Assembly (NCBI RefSeq): GCF_028502605.1
Contig: NC_079232.1
Span: 1,922,001-1,986,000 of the forward strand
DNA length: 64,000 bases
Direction of reading: 5' to 3'
From: Trichoderma breve
Lineage: Eukaryota > Ascomycota > Sordariomycetes > Hypocreales > Hypocreaceae
Shown: positions 9,415-19,285 of the stretch, one piece after another
How positions within the stretch are numbered: the first letter of the stretch is position 1
Layout: each line of letters begins with the position of its first letter
The notes under the pieces: generated by a model
What the model was told of the DNA's origin: nothing
Seen by the model: only the letters and a program-made list of their open reading frames with translations
The model's database searches: none
Position numbers and translations under genes: made by a program

Positions 9415-9799
9415 ATGGATTTGGATCTGTCGTAAGTGTGCATCTCTTTCTTCTGATTCGGCGTCATATATATACTGATCCTCGCCAAAATTTCTCAGAC
9501 ACGTTATTGTGGATGGACTAGAAGGATTCTTATATACACTTCTCGTTGCCTTCATGTTTTACATCCTCGGCATTTGCGTCGAACCCTTTGTCTACCTTGT
9601 GGTGATGGCTTTGCGACGCCCGAATGGAGAAGGCTGGCAATACTTCCGTAATGGCTTTGGCAATGCCTTTGCGGACGCTGCAGCCGAATATAGGCGCTTT
9701 CTGTTCCGAATTCTGGAAGAGTTGAAGACGATGAACAGGTATATTCCTGACAACATATGTCCACCTCGAGGTCTTCGTCCCAGCGAGAGGTCATTCTAA
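9415..9799 (+). CDS. Small membrane protein (tandem family member B), 105 aa
   Basis: Exon 1 (9415-9431) encodes MDLDL plus two bases. A GTAAGT donor and a TTTCTCAG acceptor join it to exon 2 (9499-9799), giving 105 residues. One membrane-spanning stretch is visible at about 15-42 (FLYTLLVAFMFYILGICVEP, continuing FVYLVVMAL). It is followed by RRPNGEGWQYFRNGF (45-59), nearly the same as GRPSGERWQYFRDGF in the gene at 7450. A charged helix (YRRFLFRILEELKTMNRY) and a short Arg/Pro tail follow. No family is recognised. Because both copies keep an open frame, the same length, the same intron phase and the same motif, I regard both as genes despite their size. Function unknown. Confidence 0.6.
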
Positions 9800-10542
9800 T
9801 TTATTTCGATGTAAATGAGTCTTGAGAGATTTGTCAGGTCCCAAGTCCATATCACAATATCGCAGTCAAATGAGCCGACGCTTTCAACGTCACTGGATCT
9901 TCAACGATGCTTTCACTGTTGATGGTATTTTCTGATAAAAGGTCTGGATCAAGCTATGGGTATTGCTTCACACTGAACAGCTTGTTTGTACTTGGGGCTG
10001 CCACTAATAAGCCATTACTCGAGGAGAAATGGATGTATGTAGCGACATGAATCAAATATATTCACTTTTGGTACATTTGGTTCCTCGAGATCTGCTCACA
10101 ACATGTACCATCATCTTATAAATCGGGTAGTTGAATGCAAGTGTCTATAGCAATACAGTCGAAGTTGCGATGCTGCTGGAAGGCCGGTCACATCCTCACG
10201 GCTAAATCCCGGACTTGACGTTATCTGCCCGCTGCCACCTTGAATCCCTCCCCCACTATCGCGCCGCAGCTTCGTGACATACATCGACCTCGTTTGCCCA
10301 CCTTCTCCAGAGCTACATCCAACATTTTAATCTCTAAACTTCTTACATTGCACATCTGACCCAAACATCTGAGAGTTCTACATACTGTCTGTATAATCTC
10401 CGGGCTTCCTCCGAGCATGACGAGCACCAAACGAGCGACAGTCAGAACCTAGAACCCAAGTTCACAGCAGCCCAGATCTGCTATTCCTCCCAGCTCCCTC
10501 CACCTCGATTCGGCTTCACCGAGTCCGTGAAGCTCATCAACC
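9800..10542. other. Intergenic; promoter of the COP9 subunit gene
   Basis: No supported gene. A 69-codon minus-strand frame at 10221-10430 overlaps the COP9 leader and looks incidental. Confidence 0.55.
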
Positions 10543-12144
10543 ATGGACGAAGTCAAGCGACTCTTTCTAGACTTTTCTCCATCTCCTACGTCTTACCCGT
10601 CAACCAAGGCTTACGATGCCGCCGCCAAGAGCTATGCGGCATCCGTAACAAAGCTCTCCAGCGACGTACAGACTGCGATCCAACGCAATCCGATCGAGGC
10701 TCTCCAGGTAGGCAGCACTCTTGACGCACTTATCTTAGCCTATGATGCTATGATGCTAATACGCCACCCAGCTGGTCGATCCCTCTACCAACTCTATCGG
10801 ATACCTCTCGATAATCGATACCCTCCTCCGCGGCTCCGTTCCAGAGTCGACTCCTCGCTCGCTGCTGCTAGATGAGGCTGTCCGATTCTTATTAAAGTTT
10901 GATCCGATACAGATACGATATGTTGGATCACTGTTCCGTTCATTGCTGGAAGATCTCGGCAGCTTCTTTTCAGTAAGAGTGCACTTCCTGCACTGGAACA
11001 TCCAGCTCTCTCCCCAGCTAGCAGTTGCTAACAGAAACAGCCACTAGTTGCCGTGGAGCTCCTTGCAAATGCCATTCTTCGAATCGACCCGAGCGGATCC
11101 GTATTTACATCAACGCACTTGATCATGGCGAAGCTAGCCTACGACACCAACTGCATTGAGCCCGCTCTCAAGGTTCTTGATGCGGACATCCTCTTCTTCC
11201 CACGGAATACACATCCTGCGCGCCCCGAGAATGCGAAGAACTTGTACGATACCGAAGTCGAGCCTTATGTATACATAGCCTCAGCCAGTCTTACGGATAC
11301 CATCAAGAGCACTTCCATCCTCGAATATCACCTCCTCCAAGCCATGGCGTACATATCCAGAAAGGACTGGCTCAAAGCACAGGTAGCATTAGAGCGAGTG
11401 ATTGGGCATCCGATCAAGGATAAGGGAGTGAGCAAAATCATGGTGGACGGGTACAAGAAGTGGCTACTGGTCGGGCTGCTAAGAGAGGGAAGGCCTCCCA
11501 GTTTCCCATCCTACATCACCAACGCAACAAAGTCGACATACAACGGGCTAAGCGAGGCCTATAACAATATCGCGACGTTATTCACGACGGATGGCGCGTC
11601 AGCTCTCAAGGAAGAATTCGAGAAGGGGCGACCAACTTGGGAAGAGGATTCAAACCTGACCCTCCTTGAAGAGGCCCTTGTCTCGTATCAAAAGTGGCAG
11701 GTTATTAATCTCCGCCGGATATACCACCAAGTCTCCATTTCCCAAATCCGACAGACTACTTTGAGCGCTCAGACAGCCGAGACTCTCAAGGACGACGGCG
11801 AAGTTCTACAGCTAGTCAGCGATATGATCGATTCTGGCATGCTCAAGGGCAAGCTACAAGTCGGGCTTACGGCTGGCGAGAGCTACGTGACCTTTCATGA
11901 AGAGCATGACTTGATGACGGAGGCGGAGTTTGCAAGAGAGGTGGCCCGTAGTCATGCCAGCATTGAGACACTGACGAAACAGTATCGAGTGACGAACGAG
12001 CGGCTGAGCTCCACGAAGGATTACGCACGACACCTAGTTCGCGAACAGAAGCGAATGGATAAGGACATTGCAGACGCGGGTGTCGGCTTCGATACCCATA
12101 TAGAGGACGAAGATCTGATGACAGGCGTGTTGGGCGGTGCGTAG
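10543..12144 (+). CDS. csn3: COP9 signalosome subunit 3
   Basis: Three exons, 10543-10707, 10772-10972 and 11041-12144, all ending or starting on codon borders, encode 489 residues. The N-terminal helical repeats (EALQLVDPSTNSIGYLSIIDTLLR, then LLANAILRIDPSGSVFTSTHL with FFPRNTHPA) match fungal CSN3. The PCI domain occupies about residues 300-430 (YQKWQVINLRRIYHQVSISQIRQ, SDMIDSGMLKGKLQ). The C-terminal coiled tail (SHASIETLTKQYRVTNERLSSTKDYARH and an acidic end) is typical. CSN3 is a scaffold subunit of the complex that removes Nedd8 from cullins, controlling SCF ubiquitin ligases in nucleus and cytoplasm. In ascomycetes COP9 subunits are linked to development and light responses. It faces the SUR7-type gene tail to tail. 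Confidence 0.85.
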
Positions 12145-12728
12145 ATTATCTTTATTTTGCCTTTGAGCCATCGTCACAGACTTGAGAAGGGAGTAGACGG
12201 GCGCTTCCATGGACATGAGCAATTTTCTTTTTTAGGAGGGTGCAAGATGACGACCAAAATCAGACACCCGTAGGGGAAACAAGAAACTACAACATGAATA
12301 GAACATTTCAAGGCGCTCCGTCTCACTCATCGCGACACACTACAAATGGTAGATGTACCAACATGCGAACGGAGGGTAATATATGTCATTATTTCTCCCA
12401 GTCTTGTTTCTCTGACCGGTGATCGCTTCTCTGATTGATCTGTATCTGGTAAGTCCGTTTACCTCTATTCCTTGATTTCCACTCCTGCATAATATCCATT
12501 GATAACATGTGGTGCGCGGTACATTTATGAAAGAAGATGTGTCTATAAGTCCGTATCGCGCGGTGCATTGACAATGCAAAACCAGTTGCGCGTTGCAAAC
12601 CCATCCGTGAATCCCTGGAGTGATTAACCATTTCCCGCCGTGATCCCATTCCGACTGTTTAAAAAGCAAAACGAAAACAAAAACACAACTCATAACTCGA
12701 CATGTCTTTTCTGGGTTGAACTAATTCT
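12145..12728. other. Convergent intergenic region (3' ends of COP9 subunit and SUR7-type gene)
   Basis: Small frames on both strands are mutually overlapping; no gene or structured element is seen. Confidence 0.55.
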
Positions 12729-13651
12729 TCATGGCATGCGACTTCTGCGACGGACAAAGTTGGGTAGTGAAGAGGCGTCATTCTTTTCCTGCATGCCCGA
12801 ACCGGTCGGCGAGGTCGGTCCTGAGTTGAATCCCCTGTTCTTCTTGTCTGGCGCACAGCAGCATCCCATGGCCGCATGCAACAAGAAGGCGAAATCTGCC
12901 AGCAACGCCGCTATCCACATGAAGGCAAACATCTTGCCGCCGATATCACACTGGATGTTCAGCTGGTCCTGCGCCGTCAGAGCAATCTTGGCGGCCACGC
13001 TAATGACGGTGGCTATGATGGCGGCTACGGTGAGGACAATGCCGGCAACGGCACCAATGAGGGAGGTGCAGAGGCTGAACCAGCGGGACTTGAGGACCAA
13101 TGGTGTGATGAGGAGGAGGACGAAGTTGAGGACGATGCCGGACATGAAGAAGGCGTACATGACCTGGGATCCGATGCGGAGGAGGGTGAGGATGGTGGTG
13201 ACTTCGGACGGCAGAGCGATTCGGGCGCCGGCGAGGAGTTCGCCAACTAGGACCGAGACAGGATCGAACCAGAAGAAGGATTTAGGCGGGGAGCAGAAAG
13301 TTACGCCTCTGAGAGCCATCAAGGTCAGTATGATTTCGTCATCGATCATCATGATCAAAAGTTGAGGTTTGGAGACGGCACTCACTCATCGTTGTAGCCC
13401 TCGCAGTAACTCCACACGCCAACCTGATAAAAGTCATGGAGACCGAGGCTCCGGGCCACGGAATTGAGCAGGTTTGAGTTTTCGACGGAAATCGGGATGA
13501 TGTGGGAGACGTCGAGCTTGAAGAAGTAGATGTCGTCGAGGATGGCGTTTTTGTGGGTGTTGCCGATGAGGACGAGGATGAGAAAGGGAATCGTGACGAA
13601 GTAGCAGATGCCAGCAAGGATAGCTGTGTATGTCCGTACACCGGCGGCCAT
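12729..13651 (-). CDS. SUR7/PalI family cortical membrane protein
   Basis: Exons 13651-13386 and 13308-12729 (GTGAGT donor, CTCAG acceptor, frame kept as GA|A) encode 281 residues. Layout is the SUR7/PalI four-TM pattern: TM1 at about residues 8-29 (AILAGICYFVTIPFLILVLIG), an extracellular loop of about 85 residues containing VGVWSYCEGYNDEGVTFC (the W-x2-C-x-G and second Cys of the claudin-like loop), then three TM segments (MYAFFMSGIVLNFVLLLITPLVL, LIGAVAGIVLTVAAIIATVIS, FAFMWIAALLADFAFLLHAAMGCC). A cytosolic tail rich in Gly, Ser and basic residues ends it. Family members sit at eisosomes or in ambient-pH sensing at the plasma membrane. Which subgroup this is cannot be told from sequence alone. 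The vicinal Cys-Cys-Cys after TM4 could be acylated (inference). Confidence 0.85.
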
Positions 13652-16181
13652 GATTTTTGAGGTGAAATGTGAGTTCCAAACAGCGGAATGGTTTTGAAGG
13701 GAGAATGGATGAGGAGGATGGAGAGAGGCTGCCTCTTGGGCAGGGGGGAGAGATGGCGGAGAGAGAGTTTAGGAAAGAAGACGAAAACGGAAAACAGAAA
13801 CAGAGACAGTGAAAAGGAAACGACAAAAGAAACAAATGAATAATAGGGAAAAACAAGAAACGAAATGAAAATGACAAACCAAAGAAACGAAAGAGAGACA
13901 AAAAGAGAAAAAAGAAAAAAGATCAGATGGCTCAGAATTGGGAACGGCGCCCAAAACATTCAATGCCGTCCAAAAAAGTCATGCATGGCATCCGATCCAG
14001 AGGTATGGAGTACCAGGGACCACACCGGAATGCGAGGGGCACTGCGGGTACCAGTAACTAGGGCGGCCGACGCAACCTGTGTACGATACCTGTTTGTGCA
14101 ACCCTCCCCCCCCTGGCGCATCGGTTCCGCTGGCACTTGGCACTTACAACTTACAGGGGCTCCAGCTCACCCGATCCACCCACGAGGCGCTGTTCCTAGC
14201 GGCTAGCTGCCCCCACGAGGCCCTGAAGCGGTGCGGACGACTGGGCGAGAGATTGACAGACATGAAGAGGGACAGGGATGGAGGCGATGCGAGCTTGGCT
14301 CCGCTGGGTCTGTTGGGCCGCTCGCCCCTTGGGAGTGTCTTGGAGATGAGATGAGTTGGCGATGGGTTGTGAAGCAAAGAGTAGCTCTAAGGATACGTGT
14401 ATCTGTACGAGGGGCTACGATGGGAGGTTGGGGTGCTACCTGTATTACATGGAGATTCACTTACACCAGGCGTCAATGTTACACGTAACGAATACTCGTT
14501 AACACATCGGTGTTTATACGAGTATAACCTCAGCTATACAGGCCCGGTACATACGTATTGCAGCCCGCCACCCGGCAGATCGGAGCGAGAGTGCCGAAAG
14601 AAGGGTGCAAAGTCCCCGCCAAGTCTCTGTCTCTGCTTCGCCTCATGATTCGGACCATCCACATCAAATCCATCCAGCATCATGCATCATGCACCCGACA
14701 TGCCCTCAGAAACTCTCTTTTGGCAGCGTGCCCAGAAAGAGGGTTGTATTTTGTGCTCAACTTTCGCTGCAGAGAAAAACATCATGAATTCAAACCTCCG
14801 TGTGATGAGATCATATGGTGAACTTATGCCCACAAAACGATAGACGCCTGACCCACGGCTAGCCTGCGAAATGAGAGAGACTTTGGCGCTTCTGTCTCTG
14901 CCTGGGACACAAAATGCGGATCGGCATTTAGACACTTTGACAAGGGAGAGCGAGAGAGAAAGAAAGGAAAAAATTACATGTATGTTCTCAGTGTGCGCAA
15001 GATAACGGAGCTTGCGGCTTGGCCCAATCTGAGGTTTTAGTCGCCTCCTTCGCTTGCGCTTTTCTTGGCCCGGGAAAAAATCTCTTGGGGTCTTGGGGCT
15101 GAGACATGTGAACAAGGGTCCCGGGGCCAAAGGAGACGCGAATGGCAGTGCCTGACCCAACCCCCGTCCAATTGTTACAGGAAGCGCCAGGGAAAAAAGC
15201 CGCCCGCATTGTAATTGGTAATGACAGGCTCTGGAATCAGAAGCCAGGAGCGCCTACGAGAGCTTTACATCTAGAGCTTCATGGATTACTATTGGCGTTG
15301 GTTTGTACTTGTATGAGATGCGCGCCGCCTGGATGACATGATTTGTTCCAGGCGATCAACCCAGGGTCCATAACGCAGATCTCCAGGCAAAAGCTTCAGC
15401 TTGTTAAAACTCCCGTGCGTTGGTCCCTTTCTGGCTCTGAGAAAGGAGAGCTCGCCAAAGAAAACGGGGAGATCGAAACAAGAAGCGAAAAGGTGGAAAC
15501 GCTGGGGAGCTCATATCTTGGTTTCACGGCCCATCAACTCCACCACCGTTTGTTTCGTTTTCATTTTTTCTCTCCTTACCTATCTTGCTATCTCTCTCTC
15601 TTTTTTTTTTCTTTTCTTCTTCTTCCCATCCCCCCTAGCTGCTCCGTTTATCCCGGGCTTTTCTGACCTCAACTTCCAAACCTGTCTTGCGGCCTGTCTC
15701 TCAATACGAAGCAACATCCCGACTGGTTGGCTGGGTTTTGCTATTCCGCGTCCAGAGTGGAGAGTGGCTGTGACACGTACATTTTGGGGGCTGTATCTCG
15801 ACTTATCTGCTCAGGTTCAATTGATGACGACGACGAGCTCCAAAAGTGGATGAGCTCTGAGCTGTCCGCCGATCGCCGTTTTTTTCCTCAACACACGAGT
15901 ACGAGCCCGAAGCTGTCATTGCCCCGTGGCGGAAGCACCCCGCGGCACGGCTTCCGGTCCTTGCAGCCGGTGATTCCATACCGCTGCGCATCCAATTGTC
16001 GGACATCGGAAATACCCTTTTGTGGCTTATTTGTCGACATCATCATTGTCGAGATTGAATCTTTAATTTGTCGATAAGATAACATATCGAGTCTGGGCTG
16101 TGCAGTTGGAAGAGGTCTGACAAGGGCAAGCTTGAGCATCCGTACACAGGCTCAACCTCAACACCAACTCATTCTCACAGC
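13652..16181. other. Intergenic region, 2.5 kb, divergent promoters of the SUR7-type and PLC-like genes
   Basis: Purine-rich minus-side leader (A/G-rich from 13735 to 13925, that is CT-rich in the transcribed direction of the SUR7-type gene). CT-rich tract at 15590-15635. Several 80-150-codon frames overlap on both strands without recognisable domains. No gene is called. Confidence 0.55.
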
Positions 16182-17504
16182 ATGAGAGTCCCCTACACCG
16201 CCCTCGGCGCACTGGCGCTGCTGTTAGAGGCCGCTGGTGCGCAAAAAGTATCGTACTCGGACACGTCAGGACTGTCCTTTTACCAGGGCACCAAGACGCA
16301 GCGTGTGGGCGGCGACCCCATACCCACGGGCGCCTATACGACATATCGCTCCAAGATCACCCTCACAGGCGCGGCCAGCTCCAAAACCCACTCGGGGTCC
16401 AGCTCCGTGACCAGCTCCGGCTCCGTCACCGTCAGCTTCCCGACCGGCTCGATGACCACGGCCGGCAATCTCACGGCGACGGCTTCAGCACCCCCGGAGC
16501 CGACAAACACGCAGCCCTGCAACAACCACGTTGAGCTGTGCAAGCGAAAGTTCAGCAACATCACGCAGGTCGGCTGCCACAACTCGCCCTTTGTGCGGCC
16601 GGGCAACTCGGGGTCGAACCAGGAGCTGCCCGTCAAGACGCAGCTGGATGATGGTGTGCGTTTCCTGCAGGCCCAGATGCAGTTTCCGGCCAACAGCTCG
16701 GTGCCGCACTTTTGCCATACGACGTGCGATCTCCTCGATGCCGGGCCCATCACCGACTGGCTGAGCCAGGTAGCAGAATGGGTGGACGCCCATCCGTACG
16801 ACGTCGTCACTGTCCTGCTGGAGAATGGCAACTATTCGGACCCGTCCATCTACGTGCCGTATATCGAGCAGACTGGCATCCTCAAGTACACCTTCGTGCC
16901 CACCGTCTTCCCCATGAGCTTGTCGGACTGGCCCACGCTGGAAAACATGATCATCCACGGCAACCGAGTCGTCATGTTCCTCGACTACAAGGCCAACCAG
17001 ACGGCCTACCCCTGGCTGATGGACGAGTTCTCGCAGATGTGGGAGACGCCCTTTGACCCCGTGGACCGCACGTTTCCCTGCACCGTTCAGCGTCCTCCGG
17101 ATCTGTCCACCGAGGCGGCGGAGGACCGACTCTACTTGATGAACCACAACCTCAACGCCGAGTTCAACGTCTTCAGCCTCGAGCTGCTGGTGCCGGCCGT
17201 CTCGCTGCTCAACGAGACCAACGCTGCTGAGGGTTACGGCAGCGTAGGCCTGGCCGCCAACAACTGTCGTAGCGACTGGGGCCGCGCGCCCAACGTCCTC
17301 AACGTGGACTATTATAACTACGGCACGCCGGCAGGGTCCGTATTCGAGGCGGCTGCAAGACTGAATAACGTCACGTACAACAACACGTGCTGCGGCAAGG
17401 TTCAGGCGAGCGGTGCTTCGGCTCTTATGGGTGGTGCAAGAGGTGTGTTTTTAAATTGGGCCGGCGTCGTGTCTTTGGTTGCGTCAGCATTATTGATGTT
17501 GTAA
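16182..17504 (+). CDS. GPI-anchored PLC-like phosphodiesterase (TIM-barrel) protein
   Basis: Single exon, 440 residues. Signal peptide 1-20 (MRVPYTALGALALLLEAAGA). A Ser/Thr-rich stretch (about 55-105) acts as a glycosylated linker. The PI-PLC X-like domain (about 112-405) carries ITQVGCHNSPF (cognate of the GTHNS catalytic-His segment), DGVRFLQAQMQ (cognate of GVRYLDLRV-type strand) and HFCHTTCDLLDAG. Next come the helix plus strand DWLSQVAEWVDAHPYDVVTVLLEN and NRVVMFLDYKANQ, then NHNLNAEF and APNVLNVDYYN. The C-terminus ends in a hydrophobic stretch (VFLNWAGVVSLVASALLML) preceded by small residues (ASGASALMGGARG), the pattern of a GPI attachment signal. At least six N-x-S/T sites are present. 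Extracellular, wall- or membrane-anchored; substrate unproven. Conservation of the full catalytic set of bacterial PI-PLC is incomplete. Confidence 0.85.
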   Translation: MRVPYTALGALALLLEAAGAQKVSYSDTSGLSFYQGTKTQRVGGDPIPTGAYTTYRSKITLTGAASSKTHSGSSSVTSSGSVTVSFPTGSMTTAGNLTATASAPPEPTNTQPCNNHVELCKRKFSNITQVGCHNSPFVRPGNSGSNQELPVKTQLDDGVRFLQAQMQFPANSSVPHFCHTTCDLLDAGPITDWLSQVAEWVDAHPYDVVTVLLENGNYSDPSIYVPYIEQTGILKYTFVPTVFPMSLSDWPTLENMIIHGNRVVMFLDYKANQTAYPWLMDEFSQMWETPFDPVDRTFPCTVQRPPDLSTEAAEDRLYLMNHNLNAEFNVFSLELLVPAVSLLNETNAAEGYGSVGLAANNCRSDWGRAPNVLNVDYYNYGTPAGSVFEAAARLNNVTYNNTCCGKVQASGASALMGGARGVFLNWAGVVSLVASALLML

Positions 17505-19285
17505 ATCCAATCCATCAACCTGCTCTTTTCGTCTGCTTTTCTCATTTAGGTTTTTTTTGGCATGTTGCATGAAACAGCTTCATTTCCTTTTTATGTTGTT
17601 TATATATTCGGAATTGCACCGATATTTGGTTCGGGGGAACATGGCGCGGCATTGAATTGAATTGGGAGTCTCGGCAATATGGGAAGAAAGATTACGACAC
17701 GGACTTGTCACTTGTTATGGGAACTTGAACCTAGACATTTTAGCTCACTCAGCAAAGGGTGTTTGCCGCACATTAATAGGATAAAGAGTTGCGGATCAAA
17801 GACATCCGTCTCCTCTCAGATGATACTGAATCAGCGGTCCTGATACAGGATTCTAATTTAAAGCAAAATGAATAAGTACATACATTCAGTAATATGAGCA
17901 CCTAATCAAAGCATTGAATACTGCTTTTGTAGGGAAACGCCTGGTTCAGCCAGCACCCGAATTTTATTGCATGCTAAATAGAGTAGCAGTTACTAGAGAA
18001 TTATAGATATAGTAGCAGCTATTAGGGAAATGTATCCGTAGATAGCAGCTACTCTCTTTGTAGGCGTATGATTCAACTCGTGGGTGTTCGTTGGTCTCGG
18101 TTTTGCTGTCATCCGCTTTGGGCGCTTACGTGACCAAGTTATATATAAAGAACGCTGTTCATTTTGCCTCCAAAGTGTCCATACTCATACTGACAATCAC
18201 CCATCGTCGCATCACGCACTATAATCTCACCGGTTTGCGATCCGCGCGTACAAATGGCAAACAAAGCAGAACGGGAAGCCGGTTTGCCGCCCCCTTGAAA
18301 TGGCCTCCGCCCCAAGGGAGACAAGGAGGCCGCCGTGAGGCTCAAGTCAAATCACAATGCAGAGATGGTGTGGTGTGTCTTGTCGGGTGCTCGCTGCATT
18401 AGGTTCTGTAGTGGCATGGAAAACGAGAATGCCGACCACCGCTTAAGCAAAAGCCCAATCACAGGCTGCGAAGGCCGCACCGCGCCAGGGGCCTGCAGCA
18501 GGCTATTTAGTTTGAAAGGTTCAGGTTGGAGCTATCAGGCGCAATAGACGCTCCCCAAGGCGAGTGTTTGGGGGCGGGCCAAGTGGGATCGTGCAGGAGA
18601 GCTGAGCTGAGCTTCTGGTCTGCTAGTGGGTGCTGCGTCTTGTTTGCCGTCTGCTGCTAACCGGGTTACGAGTAGTCCGGGACAGATGACCAGCAAAGTT
18701 GAGGCAACGCAACGCAACCTCGCAGCCCTACAGTAACAGGTACAGGGATTCTGCTAGTACTGTAGGTAGTTTATGTGAGTTTTATTCATCCTTTGGCTCC
18801 AGCCGTTTGATTCCAACTTGATCCCCACCCTTGCCCAGTTTGACAACTTCCACGACTTGGCGATGGCGGACTTTGATGATCCTCCATATGCCGACTCGAT
18901 TTAGCTACTACTAAGCTGCCTACCTTACCTCAGTAGTTCACTCTTCACTCTTCCACACTTTCTTTTTCTCTTCTCTTCCCTCGTTCCGTCTCTTGTCTTG
19001 TTCTTCTTCCCTTTCCCTTTCCCTTTCGCTTTCGCTCTCCATCCGACGCTTCCAATCGTTTATCACTGCAACCCACCCCAGCCAACAGCCCCAGTCATCA
19101 GCTGCAGCCTCCTTTCCAGGTTTTCGTAGCTGCAAGCACCACAGCAACACCAATTGCCGTCATTCACCGTCTTGGCCAAACAAACGGGCACACAAACAAG
19201 CGAAACGTCACAAGCTTTCATCCGTGACCTCCAGTTCTCACTTCTCACCTCCCATCCCGTTTTGCCATGACTCTCTCGCAACGCC
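17505..19285. other. Intergenic region, 1.8 kb, with CT-rich leader of the DUF3433 gene
   Basis: Holds a short tandem repeat at 17982-18066 (listed separately) and a pyrimidine-rich tract with CCCTTT units at 19005-19045 just upstream of the DUF3433 gene, typical of fungal transcription-start leaders. No gene supported. Confidence 0.55.
17982..18066. repeat. Three imperfect 29-bp tandem units (AGTAGCAGcTA type)
   Basis: Units begin at 17982 (AGTAGCAGTTACTAGAGAAT), 18011 (AGTAGCAGCTATTAGGGAAA) and 18040 (AGATAGCAGCTACTC). The first GAGTAGC and last GCTACTC also form an inverted pair, so the block could fold. A similar single unit (AGTAGCTGTTATTAGG) occurs near 61905. Confidence 0.5.

Noticed and set aside
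16485..17147. 220-codon minus-strand frame
   Set aside because: Antisense to the GPI-anchored PLC-like gene, generated by its GC-biased third positions.
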